Assembly (NCBI GenBank): GCA_964539665.1
Contig: CAZIKB010000012.1
Location: 1 to 64,000, forward strand
Origin: CAZIKB01 sp964539665
GTDB lineage: Bacteria; Zhuqueibacterota; Zhuqueibacteria; Oceanimicrobiales; Oceanimicrobiaceae
Direction of reading: 5' to 3'
DNA length: 64,000 nucleotides
The notes beneath the pieces are model-generated. The model worked only from the letters and a program-made list of their open reading frames with translations, made no database searches and had not been told where the DNA came from. This document shows positions 52,101-60,356 of the stretch, piece by piece (position 1 is the stretch's first letter; every line of letters begins with the position of its first letter). The position numbers and the translations under genes are program-made.

Positions 52101-52857
52101 TAGATTCAGGACTGCTTGGAAATGATTCTAGCAGCTTTAAATATGCAGACTCGGCTTCATTTATTTGCCCGAGTTTTTCAAAAATCTCTGCCCGCAAGAA
52201 ATCAATTTGCGGATACTTCAAGTCCGAACCCAATGCACGAAAAATACCGTCAATCGTATCGATAGCATCAGAAAAATCTCCCATTTTTATTTGGAGTTGA
52301 ACAATTTCGCGATAGGCATCCAGTCGTTCCCGGGAGTCAGGATAATCATTAATTAGATTAAGGAAAATGCTTAAACCGTCATTATTCTTGCCGGCTTTTA
52401 AGTAGGCGCGTCCTGATTCATAATATGCTTTTGGAGCAAATTCGCTTTCAGGATGAAAAACCGGAATACGCTGATACAGCTTTGCTGCCGCTTCAAAATT
52501 ATTTAATTTCACCTGACAAGACGCCATTTGAAATCTTCCTTTTGCAATTAAAGCAGATAGAGGGTAGCTAATTTCCAACTCTCTAAATGCCTCAAAAGCA
52601 AGATTGTAGTCCATTTCATTTGAAAACGATTCACCACACAGGAATAAGGCATTATCTGCCTGTTCATTATTAGGATAATTCTTAGCGAAGTCTTTAAATT
52701 GTTCTGCTGCCAAAATATATAATTTGTCTTCGAACAGCTTTTGAGCAAAATTAAATTCCTTTTCAGCTTTCGTTTCCTGAGCCCAGCCAATTTGTGTATG
52801 AGTAAAGCCCGAAAGCAGAAAATACAGTATCACAAATATTATTTTAATTAGTTTCAT
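49123..52857 (-). CDS. Very large periplasmic TPR-repeat protein
   Basis: 1244 aa from ATG 52857, where a clean signal peptide starts (KLIKIIFVILYFLLSGFTHT, cleavage near WAQ). An upstream ATG at 52920 would overlap uvrD and bury the signal. The whole mature protein is TPR/BamD-type helix pairs, some 25 or more, e.g. AEQFKDFAKNYPNNEQADNA and AYYESGRAYLKAGKNNDG. The repeats are of the YbgF/BamD subtype with Y-P turns. Such proteins scaffold envelope complexes. Last gene of the long minus-strand operon, 28 bp after uvrD. Partner unknown. Confidence 0.8.
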   Translation of the reverse strand: MKLIKIIFVILYFLLSGFTHTQIGWAQETKAEKEFNFAQKLFEDKLYILAAEQFKDFAKNYPNNEQADNALFLCGESFSNEMDYNLAFEAFRELEISYPLSALIAKGRFQMASCQVKLNNFEAAAKLYQRIPVFHPESEFAPKAYYESGRAYLKAGKNNDGLSIFLNLINDYPDSRERLDAYREIVQLQIKMGDFSDAIDTIDGIFRALGSDLKYPQIDFLRAEIFEKLGQINEAESAYLKLLESFPSSPESKNAHYKLGVLSQNNGDYDVALKYFNNYIANADSTRQSNPVYLKRGDILLLQKQYDAALESYQKAISLSAVNHQIEAEFKTAKVLAILDKNQLAVDKFTELISKETYLEATDRQVISFVKNAYLELTAALLKIHRYRDALELIQEYSKKYASSPELAIMHIKKAEIFEKNIKDFTRALRLYDEFLETFPFRPEVDDVQLAIARCYESLTENKLALNEYQNYLTRYPAGDQVDWVLHKIRLISEIFNYDTGDGLNQLSNLIGKFANGQNNANLNLELGKVFFEQKDFTKALSYFKKELAISTNNTSKEDVYFYLGKIYFRLAERSKVLNQHHDVEAYFDSAAICLNILKDNQDSTQWAEEPHFLLAQIELDKLSSPQSRQSKLLELKIEWENRYPESKHLDFISINLANELLTVSSLQQDSSFFQQALEIYQQIHDKYPASEYFDEAQFKEPVVLSYLGTDSLALEKITDFINTTSQNKFLPEALLLKAKLERNNEDFVSAIETLNKIKSDYFYSAIVRKVQLELADIHFQMGNFQSAIDNYKTDNSFWDNLLLNDSENIDFLIYYKEAQAYENLGQYNNALAKYITLIQKDSTHAYSQKAMFAVARIAQTQNKLTLAKEYNQSILRHASKAEYKYQANISLGDIYFQQDLFQEANRRYLSAIQMAKNSDEEKYPIMQSIRCKYKLKKFTAADSDVKMFRKKFDDSKNAEGQFLIDKGNAYISEKQFELAEKTFKKLKSDFKKTDFAAKGEFSLGAIYLITNHTEEALEILTNIPTKYPDSEVTPLTYFNLGDFYYKSQQIENAISAFKQIMQHSQAKGYYQKALQYLIKCYSDLYLWDQAIVNTRMYLTKFPTAEDRFSKMVDLAKYLMYLKEYNRAIANFKQLKSFANDEMQAEIQFYIGQCYNEMGNFERAAVEYLKVKYLTKATKLPWHVTAQFEASKCLIRSGETAIARKILQRIIKEQGSENNFGRFALQKLEEIEKGENPVVEKIVK

Positions 52858-52885
52858 TTCACCAAAACTAATTTTGTGTTTACGC

Positions 52886-55081
52886 TTAATTAAGGATTTC
52901 AAGATTTGCATATTTAACAACCAACCTTTTTTTCCCGAAATTATAAAAATTTACAGTTATTTTCATATCCTGACCCCTGCCATCTTTAGTTATAATCTTA
53001 CCGACTCCAAAAAGTTCATGTTTCACTTCACTGCCAACAGAAATTTCGGGAATTTCCTGCGAAAAATCCTCGTATGCAGGTACTGGCTTTGAAAGGTTTT
53101 TTTGTATTTTAGGTTCAAATGATTTTCTCATACTTTTTTGTATAATAAATTCCGGATCGATTTCTTTGATAAATCTTGATGGAATATTGTTATACATTTC
53201 ACCATATTTAATCCTTTGTGCAGCCCAGGACAGATATAATTTATCTTTGGCCCGAGTAGCGCCGACATAGAATAATCTTCGTTCTTCCTCTAATTCCTCA
53301 TTACTATTAAATGATCGTGACAAAGGAAACAGCCCTTCTTCCAGGCCTGAAATAAATACAACCGGAAATTCGAGGCCTTTTGCACTGTGTAACGTCATTA
53401 AAGTAACAGCGTTTGATCGGTCATCCCACGAATCAATATCCGTTATCAATGCCACCTCTTCCAAATAATTATCCAAAGTCGCACCATCACTGGCTTTAGT
53501 AAATTGAACAATAGCGGAAAGAAGCTCACGTACATTATCTGCTCGGCCAAATGATTCTTCTGTGTTAATTTCCTTGAATTTCTTTAAAATCCCGATATCG
53601 TCGACAACAGCTCTGGCCAATTCTCCTGCAGAAAATTCCTTTTTCAAAGATGCATATTTATTAATTAATTCGTAAAATTGAAAAATATTATTTCGAATTT
53701 TTTGTGATATAGTAGTAATTTCTTCGACTCTGGCTGCTGCTTCGAACATTGAAAGAGCATTTTCTCGAGCAAACTCTTCAAGTTTAACCACAGAGGTCTC
53801 CCCTATCCCACGCAAAGGAAAATTCACAACTCTTTTAAAACTAATTTTATCTTTAGGATTGCATATCAAACGCAGATATGCTAATACATCTTTAATCTCT
53901 TTTCTTTCATAAAATTTAACTCCCCCTACAATAATATATGGAATTCCCACAGCACGCAATCCATCCTCAAGAACCCTTGATTGAGCATTTGTTCTATATA
54001 AAATAGCAAAATCATTGAATTTGCACGCATGTTTAGAAATTTCCTCTTTAATAAGATCTACAATTGTTAAGGATTCTACCATAGCATCATCAACATCAAT
54101 AATTGCAACTTTATCTCCAGCTTCTTTTTCAGTCCAAAGCACTTTCTCTCGCCGGCTCACATTATTTTGTACAACTGAATGAGCAACGCGTAATATGTTT
54201 TTAGTTGAACGATAATTTTGCTCTAAATGAAATATCTTACAATGCGGATAATCCTTTTCAATATTCAGTATATTTTGAATATCAGCGCCCCGCCAACGAT
54301 AAATAGACTGATCGTCATCCCCTACTACACATAAATTTTTATGTTTGAAAGCTATTTTATTTATCAAAAGATATTGTGTTCGATTTGTATCCTGAAATTC
54401 ATCTACCAATACATATTTAAATTTCTTTTGATAATTTTCTAAAACTAAAGGATATTTTTCAAAAAGTAAAATAGGATTTACTAAAAGATCATCAAAATCC
54501 ATTACATTATTTTCTTTTAATAGTTTCTGATAATGGACATAGACTAACGCAACCGTTGCCTCAAATGGTTCGCTCGCAATTTCATTGTATTCTTTTGGGC
54601 TGACAAACATATTTTTAGCGCCACTTATACGCGATTGTATGGATTCCGGAGAATATTGTTTAGGGGATATATTAATTTCATTCATAACACTTTTAATAAA
54701 TCGTATCTGGTCATTCCGATCAAAAATTAAAAAATTCCGGCCATAGCCTAATCGTTCGCCTTCCATTCGTAAAATTCGAGCGCAAATAGAATGAAATGTA
54801 CCAATCCAGGCATCTTTGCCAATACCATTGGAAAGATTTAATATCCGATCTTTCATTTCTTTGGCAGCTTTATTCGTAAAAGTAACTGCTAAAATTTCCC
54901 ATGGTTTTACGCGCATCTGCTCTATCAGGTACGCGACTCTATAAGTCAAAACTCGTGTCTTTCCACTGCCTGCACCTGCTAAAATCAGGACTGGACCATC
55001 CGTACATTGAACGGCTTCCCTTTGAACATCATTCAAAGATGCAGTTAAATGAGTCATAGTTGTTGATGTTGTTTTATCCAT
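52886..55081 (-). CDS. uvrD: ATP-dependent DNA helicase UvrD/PcrA
   Basis: 731 aa SF1A helicase. The Q-motif region LNDVQREAV is followed by Walker A LAGAGSGKTRVL (~34-45). DEFQDTNRTQY, GDDDQSIYRWRGA (~255-267), LEQNYRS and TLHSAKGLEFPVVF (~564-577) follow. It unwinds DNA 3'-5' in repair and replication restart. It overlaps mltG by 8 bp and precedes the TPR giant. Full length. Confidence 0.95.
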   Translation of the reverse strand: MDKTTSTTMTHLTASLNDVQREAVQCTDGPVLILAGAGSGKTRVLTYRVAYLIEQMRVKPWEILAVTFTNKAAKEMKDRILNLSNGIGKDAWIGTFHSICARILRMEGERLGYGRNFLIFDRNDQIRFIKSVMNEINISPKQYSPESIQSRISGAKNMFVSPKEYNEIASEPFEATVALVYVHYQKLLKENNVMDFDDLLVNPILLFEKYPLVLENYQKKFKYVLVDEFQDTNRTQYLLINKIAFKHKNLCVVGDDDQSIYRWRGADIQNILNIEKDYPHCKIFHLEQNYRSTKNILRVAHSVVQNNVSRREKVLWTEKEAGDKVAIIDVDDAMVESLTIVDLIKEEISKHACKFNDFAILYRTNAQSRVLEDGLRAVGIPYIIVGGVKFYERKEIKDVLAYLRLICNPKDKISFKRVVNFPLRGIGETSVVKLEEFARENALSMFEAAARVEEITTISQKIRNNIFQFYELINKYASLKKEFSAGELARAVVDDIGILKKFKEINTEESFGRADNVRELLSAIVQFTKASDGATLDNYLEEVALITDIDSWDDRSNAVTLMTLHSAKGLEFPVVFISGLEEGLFPLSRSFNSNEELEEERRLFYVGATRAKDKLYLSWAAQRIKYGEMYNNIPSRFIKEIDPEFIIQKSMRKSFEPKIQKNLSKPVPAYEDFSQEIPEISVGSEVKHELFGVGKIITKDGRGQDMKITVNFYNFGKKRLVVKYANLEILN

Positions 55082-56138
55082 CTTTCCCTTCCATCCGTTT
55101 CTTTTGCTTTATTTTTTTTCTGAATTCATCAAAACGTGCTTTAGCTCTTATATGTTGTTTGAGTGTGGTACTAAACGTATGCGAACCATCTCCATTAGCG
55201 ACAAAATACAAATATCTGACTTTTGCCGGAAACAAACTAGCTCTTATTGACGCTATGCCTGGGTTATTAATGGGTCCAGGTGGCAGGCCGTAATATTTGT
55301 ATGTATTATACGGTGAATTTATTGCCAAATCCTTTTTCAATAGTCTGCGCGGGCTATCTTTAATTATATATTGAATTGTAGGATCAGCCTGCAGTGGAAT
55401 CCTCCTTCTTAAACGATTATGATATACTGCTGAAATAATTTCCCGCTCAGAGTCAATGATTGCCTCTCCTTCAATGATAGAAGCAAGGGCAAGGATTTCT
55501 GTCACTGAAAAACCCATCTCTTTTGTCTTTGCAATAAGTGTATCATTAAATTGTCTTTTGAATTGATTTACTAAAATTGGGATAATTTGCTCACATTTCA
55601 TCCCCCAATTTAAACGATAGGTATTTGGATACAAAAATCCTTCAAGTGTGGCGGCATCAAGGCCAAGTTTGCGGACGTAATTGGGGTCGTTTACTAATTG
55701 CATAAATCTCGCAGAATCAATATCAACTTTTTTCATCATAATTGATGCAATTTGCCTGGAGTGTTTACCTTCCGGAATTGTAACCCATTCGTTTGCCATC
55801 TTTCCATCTACCAATTTCCGCAGTAACAGATAACTCGAAATCCCACCTGAAATTTCATATTTACCAGCTTTTATTTTACCTCTACAACCAAGTATCCTGG
55901 CTACTACCACGAGTTTATCTTTGTTTTGAATTATATTATCCTCAAGCATCACATTGATGATGGCATTTAAAGACATACCCTTTTTAATTTTAAGTGTAAA
56001 TTTTTCCTCCTCTGTGCCATTGACTACAGAGGATAAAAATAACCATAAAATAAAAAATCCAGAGATTACTATCAGACAAATGCCTGATAGAAGCATTGAT
56101 AATTTATATTTTTTAATAACTTGAAAATTCAAAACCAT
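55074..56138 (-). CDS. mltG: Endolytic murein transglycosylase MltG
   Basis: 354 aa. An N-terminal membrane helix (~14-36) precedes a LysM-like segment (IKKGMSLNAIINVMLEDNII) and the YceG catalytic domain. That domain has EGFLYPNTY (~166-174), ILALASIIEGEA with the catalytic Glu (~214-225), and YNTYKYYGLPPGPINNPG (~275-292). It cuts nascent glycan strands and sets chain ends during wall growth. The usual partner ruvX/yqgF is absent; it lies between a Nudix gene and uvrD. Confidence 0.94.
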   Translation of the reverse strand: MVLNFQVIKKYKLSMLLSGICLIVISGFFILWLFLSSVVNGTEEEKFTLKIKKGMSLNAIINVMLEDNIIQNKDKLVVVARILGCRGKIKAGKYEISGGISSYLLLRKLVDGKMANEWVTIPEGKHSRQIASIMMKKVDIDSARFMQLVNDPNYVRKLGLDAATLEGFLYPNTYRLNWGMKCEQIIPILVNQFKRQFNDTLIAKTKEMGFSVTEILALASIIEGEAIIDSEREIISAVYHNRLRRRIPLQADPTIQYIIKDSPRRLLKKDLAINSPYNTYKYYGLPPGPINNPGIASIRASLFPAKVRYLYFVANGDGSHTFSTTLKQHIRAKARFDEFRKKIKQKKRMEGKDG

Positions 56139-56143
56139 GATAG

Positions 56144-56605
56144 CTATGCAAATTTTGCTGTAAAATAATCGTTCAGTATTTCTGAATGATCAAATGCCAG
56201 ATTTTCTGGCAACGTATCTTTAGAAAATATTTTTAACTCCGCAGCATCATCTCTGGCCTCCGGAGCGCCCATTCCTTCAGCAATGTAAACCACACTTACA
56301 GTATGTCCTCTGGGATCTCTTTCAGGCGCTGAGTAAACACCGAGGAGAGACTTTATTCTTACAGTTAGCGCTGTCTCTTCTTTTGCTTCTCGAAGGGCTG
56401 CGTTTTCAACTGATTCACCATAATCTACAAATCCGCCAGGAATAGCCCACCCATAAGGAGGATTTTTCCTTTTTATCAAAACAATGCCCGGATGCTTATC
56501 ATAAAGCGGCATCTCAATTATAATATCCACTGTGAGCGATGGTTTTTTTATTTCCTCGATAGAGTTACCACATTGCGAACATTTTAGATATATTTTCTTA
56601 TTCAT
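56144..56605 (-). CDS. Nudix hydrolase
   Basis: 153 aa. The Nudix box GGFVDYGESVENAALREAKEET is present in order (Gly, Glu, REAKEE) near 73-94; the final Gly is replaced by Ala-Leu. An N-terminal CSQCG (~9-13) is a half zinc ribbon only. These enzymes hydrolyse nucleoside diphosphates linked to another group; the substrate is not predictable, though ADP-ribose or NADH types share the N-terminal zinc-like motif. It is 5 bp before mltG and 3 bp after the CPBP gene. Confidence 0.88.
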   Translation of the reverse strand: MNKKIYLKCSQCGNSIEEIKKPSLTVDIIIEMPLYDKHPGIVLIKRKNPPYGWAIPGGFVDYGESVENAALREAKEETALTVRIKSLLGVYSAPERDPRGHTVSVVYIAEGMGAPEARDDAAELKIFSKDTLPENLAFDHSEILNDYFTAKFA

Positions 56606-56608
56606 GAC

Positions 56609-57337
56609 TTAAAACTGACGAAACATTAGAAAAATATTATATAAAGAATGCGTGAAAGCTGCTATTCCAAATCCTCTATTAATAAATATAATTGAAAACA
56701 TCACACCGGCAAAAAAGCGAAAATAAAATGAATTCCAAAGAAAAGGCTCATTGAAATAATCCAGATAGTGGAAAAATGCAAAAATTAAAGAACCCAGTAT
56801 TATACCTACTGCATAAATAATATTTCGCAATTCATTCATGTGTTTTTTAAATACTAAAACAAAACATGTTAGAAATAAAAAACGAAAAAAGAATTCTTCA
56901 TAAACGCCAGAGCCAATATTTACAATAAGAGCTGATACTCTGGTGTGATTAATTTCAATATTTTCGGTAGTTAAAAATAATTCTGTTACCCTGCCTACGA
57001 TTAAACCAAAAACAAGAGCATATAATATACTCTCTAAAAACATGAACACAAATAGAATTGGCTTGTTTAATAATTTTTGAATACCTTTTCGCTGCTGGAT
57101 AAAAAAAGTGAACAACACAAGTATCATTATGGCAACTGAAAATCCAGCATTGACGCCAAAATAATTGAAGCTTTTTTTAATGAGGAAATCCGTTCCAGTT
57201 CTTAAACTACCTAACCAGCCTTGATTTATTCGGAAAGCTAAGACTTCATAAAGTAACCATAAAGGCGTAACAAATAATAATCCAGATATTGGTCTTTTAG
57301 AAAGATACCAATAATCACTTTTAAATATCAACCTCAC
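56609..57337 (-). CDS. CPBP-family intramembrane glutamic endopeptidase
   Basis: 242 aa with about seven hydrophobic segments. The ABI/CPBP motifs are present: VYEEFFFRFLFL (Glu-Glu and Arg, ~140-151) and IFAFFHYLDYF with the His (~188-198). Relatives include Rce1, which trims prenylated proteins, and bacteriocin self-immunity proteins. Substrate unknown. It sits in the envelope-related operon with mltG; 67 bp after the 163-aa membrane protein gene. Confidence 0.85.
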   Translation of the reverse strand: MRLIFKSDYWYLSKRPISGLLFVTPLWLLYEVLAFRINQGWLGSLRTGTDFLIKKSFNYFGVNAGFSVAIMILVLFTFFIQQRKGIQKLLNKPILFVFMFLESILYALVFGLIVGRVTELFLTTENIEINHTRVSALIVNIGSGVYEEFFFRFLFLTCFVLVFKKHMNELRNIIYAVGIILGSLIFAFFHYLDYFNEPFLWNSFYFRFFAGVMFSIIFINRGFGIAAFTHSLYNIFLMFRQF

Positions 57338-57404
57338 TAATTAACTATCTTCGTAGTAGTTCTGTTAAAAAATGTTCACTAATCATATGTTTCGTCAGTA
57401 TCAA

Positions 57405-57896
57405 CTATTTGTTGCCATGTCGCAGCACTCTCAATCGCTCTCGAATTCCCAGGCTTATAATTACCATGTGATGAACAGGTTCCGCGATACTGCCAGCTAT
57501 TAATCCAGTTAACACTAAATTAAATAAATTAGTTGAGCCTATTCCATTTGGGAATATTTCATCGAGAATGCCAAATTTAAAAATAACACATCCGACAATT
57601 CCAAGAACCATTGCTCCAATTAAAGTAAAACGGCGTATTTTCAATTTAAATTGAACTAAAGCATCAGGATCATATTCTAATTCGTTCTTCTTCTCTTCCA
57701 TACCGGGAATAAGTAATATGTTAATTTCTATTATTCTTTCAATGACTAATGCAAGAGTGAGAAGGCTTAAAAAGGAATTTACACCCATGACAGAACTTCC
57801 CTGAAATGGGGATCCAAAAACAGGAGACTGTTGCAAAATAATGTAAAGAACACAACCCATCACAATAAATAAACTAAATTTAAATCTTGAACTCAA
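57405..57896 (-). CDS. Predicted membrane protein of unknown function
   Basis: 163 aa with about four hydrophobic segments: near 8-25, 38-58, 90-108 and 122-142. A charged loop (GMEEKKNELEYDPDALVQFK) separates the middle pair. No family recognised. It is the first gene after a strong promoter (57924-57952) and leads the operon to CPBP, Nudix, mltG, uvrD and the giant TPR protein. Envelope function is a guess from position only. Confidence 0.7.
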   Translation of the reverse strand: MSSRFKFSLFIVMGCVLYIILQQSPVFGSPFQGSSVMGVNSFLSLLTLALVIERIIEINILLIPGMEEKKNELEYDPDALVQFKLKIRRFTLIGAMVLGIVGCVIFKFGILDEIFPNGIGSTNLFNLVLTGLIAGSIAEPVHHMVIISLGIRERLRVLRHGNK

Positions 57897-57923
57897 GTTC
57901 CTTTCCTCCTATGCGTGAACGAT

Positions 57924-57952
57924 GAAATATATTAATTCACCAAGGGAATGTC
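57924..57952 (-). promoter_or_regulatory. Strong sigma-70 promoter of the mltG-uvrD operon
   Basis: Minus strand TTGACA (57947-57952), 17-bp spacer, TATATT (57924-57929), ~28 bp before the first ATG. Confidence 0.75.
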
Positions 57953-57983
57953 AACAATTTATTTTATAACATTTATTTTTTTG

Positions 57984-58011
57984 GCTTGACATTTTCTTTA
58001 AATTTAATATA
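57984..58011 (+). promoter_or_regulatory. Strong sigma-70 promoter of the thiamine-binding-like gene
   Basis: TTGACA (57984-57989), 16-bp spacer, TATATT (58006-58011), ~53 bp before the ATG at 58064. Divergent from the promoter at 57924-57952. Confidence 0.7.
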
Positions 58012-58063
58012 TTTCACTCATAGTATAAATCAAATTAATTTAGTAATTTAAACTTGATAATAA

Positions 58064-58381
58064 ATGTTGGCATACATAAATATTACACCGGCTGGTACCG
58101 GCGAAGAGACAAAAGAGTTGATAGCCAAAGCTGTGAAAATTATTGAAAAAAGTGAACTGGATTATCAATTTACTTCCATGGGAACTATTATTGAAGGTGA
58201 ATGGGATGAAATTATTTTCCTTGTGAAAAAATGTCATGATGAAATAAAGACCTTTGCTGACAGAATTGTAACGACCATCACAATAGATGATCGCAAGGAT
58301 TTGAAAAACAGACTAAAAAACAATGTTCTGGAAGTAGAATATGCTATCGGTGGAAATCTTAAAACAGGCGGCATAACTTAA
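58064..58381 (+). CDS. MTH1187/YkoF-type thiamine-binding-like protein (DUF77)
   Basis: 105 aa, full length for the family. A ferredoxin-like fold begins LAYINITPAGTGEE, with the central FTSMGTIIEGEWDEIIFLVKKC split across two strands and a C-terminal ITIDDRKD. Structures of this family bind thiamine or its pyrimidine; the cellular role is not settled. It has its own promoter and stands apart from the next gene by 136 bp with no feature. No thiamine riboswitch was seen upstream. Confidence 0.85.
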   Translation: MLAYINITPAGTGEETKELIAKAVKIIEKSELDYQFTSMGTIIEGEWDEIIFLVKKCHDEIKTFADRIVTTITIDDRKDLKNRLKNNVLEVEYAIGGNLKTGGIT

Positions 58382-58517
58382 TATAACCGCTATTATCCAG
58401 TTAGCTCCGAAATTGTAGTTTTAACCCTATCAGCTTTAAAAACAAGGACGCCCAGGAAAGCAGAGGAACCGGGTTCTGGTCCAAATGTAAAAAGCTTCAA
58501 ATATCTCCAGGGATTCC

Positions 58518-59252
58518 ATGGAATTACAAAATAAAGTAGCTCTTGTAACCGGGGGAGCCATCCGAATTGGAAAAGCCATTGCGATAAGCCTCGCGAAAGA
58601 GGGAGTTAAATTAGCGCTTCAATACAACCGATCCAGCGTCATGGCCCAAAAAACTTTATCGCAGGTTGAATCAATTGGCACAGAGGCTGTACTTATTCAA
58701 GGCGATTTCACTCAGGTTGAAAATATAGAAAATGTAGTAAAAACATGTCTTCAAAAATTTAAAAGAATTGACATTCTTATCAATAATGCTGCGATATATT
58801 ATAAAACCCCGCTTGGAGAAACAACCGAAAATCAATGGGATGACCTTTTAAATATAAACCTGAAAGCGCCATTTTTCTGTGCCCAATACGTTTCAAATTT
58901 CATGAAAAAGCAAAAATCCGGAAAAATAATCAACATTGCTGACGTGGCAGGCATATCTCCGTGGCCTGGCTATATACCCTACTCTGCCTCCAAAGCGGGT
59001 CTGATTTCAATTACTAAAGGATTAGCCAAAGCGCTCGCCCCTGATATTCAAGTAAATGCAATAGCTTCCGGAACAGTTTTAATGCATGAAAATATCACAG
59101 AAGAGTTTGAGAACGAAGTTAGAAATATGTCTCTTTTAAAAAAAATTGGCGCTCCACAGGACGTTGTAAATGCCAACCTGTTTCTACTCAAGGGCAGTGA
59201 CTTTATTACAGGGGAAATTATTGTAATTGACGGAGGGAGACTTTTAGTTTAA
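58518..59252 (+). CDS. SDR-family reductase of the PTR1/FolM type
   Basis: 244 aa Rossmann-fold enzyme. The NADPH motif ALVTGGAIRIGKAI (~8-21), LQYNRS for the 2'-phosphate and NNAA follow the SDR plan. The catalytic Tyr-Lys is in YSASKAG (~155-161). Thirteen residues before the Tyr, where most SDRs have Ser, stands Asp (IINIADVAG). Asp at this place marks pteridine reductase PTR1 and E. coli FolM, which reduce dihydropterins and dihydrofolate. The protein may therefore act on pterins instead of sugars or acyl-ACP. It is alone between a thiamine-binding-like gene and a convergent PLP enzyme. Substrate inferred. Confidence 0.8.
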   Translation: MELQNKVALVTGGAIRIGKAIAISLAKEGVKLALQYNRSSVMAQKTLSQVESIGTEAVLIQGDFTQVENIENVVKTCLQKFKRIDILINNAAIYYKTPLGETTENQWDDLLNINLKAPFFCAQYVSNFMKKQKSGKIINIADVAGISPWPGYIPYSASKAGLISITKGLAKALAPDIQVNAIASGTVLMHENITEEFENEVRNMSLLKKIGAPQDVVNANLFLLKGSDFITGEIIVIDGGRLLV

Positions 59253-59273
59253 CCGAAGCGATTGTTAAAAAGA

Positions 59274-59325
59274 GTTCAAGCTTTAGCTTGAGAACTGATA
59301 TCGCCACACAAGCTAAAGCTTGAAC
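59274..59325. repeat. Perfect 17-bp inverted repeat between convergent genes
   Basis: GTTCAAGCTTTAGCTTG (59274-59290) and its exact reverse complement (59309-59325) flank an 18-base loop. Each arm holds its own smaller palindrome. It lies between the stops of the SDR and PLP genes. Likely a dispersed repeat and possibly a bidirectional terminator; there is no T-run. Confidence 0.85.
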
Positions 59326-59342
59326 ACCGAACACATAATCAA

Positions 59343-60335
59343 TCAGAAAAATAGGGTACTTTTAGGGAAAAGTCCAAAAATACCGCCTGTATGAATAAAC
59401 AAAACATTTTCATCTTTTGTGAATTTGTTCTTGCGAATTTGATCAGCTAAACCCGACATAGCCTTACCTGTGTAAATCGGGTCCAGGATAATGCCCTCGG
59501 CTACTGCCACTTTTTTTATCAAATCGATTTCGTTCTGGCTGCTCAGGCCATAGCCTTTGCCAACATAACCATCGATTATATTTATATCTTTTTTACTGAT
59601 TTTTAAATCCAATTTGAAAGTTTTTTGCATATTCTGCATTATATTATAAATCCTGTTGACAAAATAGGCTTCATCATCACAGACGTTTATACCTTGAATC
59701 TGAGCTGGTATATCAAATAAATATTTTCCAAGCAGTAGGCCGGCATAGGTTCCTCCAGAACCCACCGCGGATACAATGTGGTGTATTTTTATTTTCATTC
59801 TGCTCAGTTGCTTTGCAATTTCCTCAGCAGCCTTTAGATAACCCAGAGCTCCTATTTCATTAGAACCGCCTTCAGGAATCACGTATGCTTTATTTCCCTG
59901 ATTTTTAAGCTTTTCGGCAATCTCGTTCATGATTTCATCAACGCGTAAATACTCATCCTGAGTAACATACTGAATTTCTGCGCCAACCAATCTGCTTAAA
60001 AACAAATTGCCTTGCAATGCTACTCCCATGCCATTCCTTAACACCAAGTGTGATTTTAAACCTACTTTTGCAGCGGCCACTGCCGTAGCTCTCGCATGAT
60101 TTGACTGGCTACCGCCACAGGTGATGACGTGGCTACAGTTTTGTTTTAAAGCTTCAGCAAATAAAAATTCCAGCTTTCTAATTTTATTACCGGTTGTCCC
60201 AATTCCTGTAAAATCATCTCTTTTAATATAAATTTGTGCCCCTCCAAATAGTTGCGTAACTTTGTCAAGTTTTTCAATTGGGGTTGGCAATTGTGCTAAT
60301 TTTATTGAATCAGGATATTCGAATGACATAGACAA
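59343..60335 (-). CDS. D-cysteine desulfhydrase / ACC deaminase-family PLP enzyme
   Basis: 330 aa fold-type II PLP enzyme. IKRDDFTGIGTTGNKIRKLEF (in two blocks, ~33-53) carries the PLP lysine, and CGGSQSNHARATA (~73-85) the phosphate and substrate Ser/Asn. Bacterial members mostly degrade D-cysteine to pyruvate, sulfide and ammonia; true ACC deaminases share the fold. It converges on the SDR gene across a perfect hairpin and precedes nothing else on its transcript; the site-2 protease gene lies 21 bp upstream. Confidence 0.88.
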   Translation of the reverse strand: MSMSFEYPDSIKLAQLPTPIEKLDKVTQLFGGAQIYIKRDDFTGIGTTGNKIRKLEFLFAEALKQNCSHVITCGGSQSNHARATAVAAAKVGLKSHLVLRNGMGVALQGNLFLSRLVGAEIQYVTQDEYLRVDEIMNEIAEKLKNQGNKAYVIPEGGSNEIGALGYLKAAEEIAKQLSRMKIKIHHIVSAVGSGGTYAGLLLGKYLFDIPAQIQGINVCDDEAYFVNRIYNIMQNMQKTFKLDLKISKKDINIIDGYVGKGYGLSSQNEIDLIKKVAVAEGIILDPIYTGKAMSGLADQIRKNKFTKDENVLFIHTGGIFGLFPKSTLFF

Positions 60336-60356
60336 TTTCTCCCAAATTAGGATACT

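Noticed and set aside
52858..52920. N-terminal extension of the giant TPR protein
   Set aside because: It overlaps uvrD and would bury the signal peptide that begins at ATG 52857.
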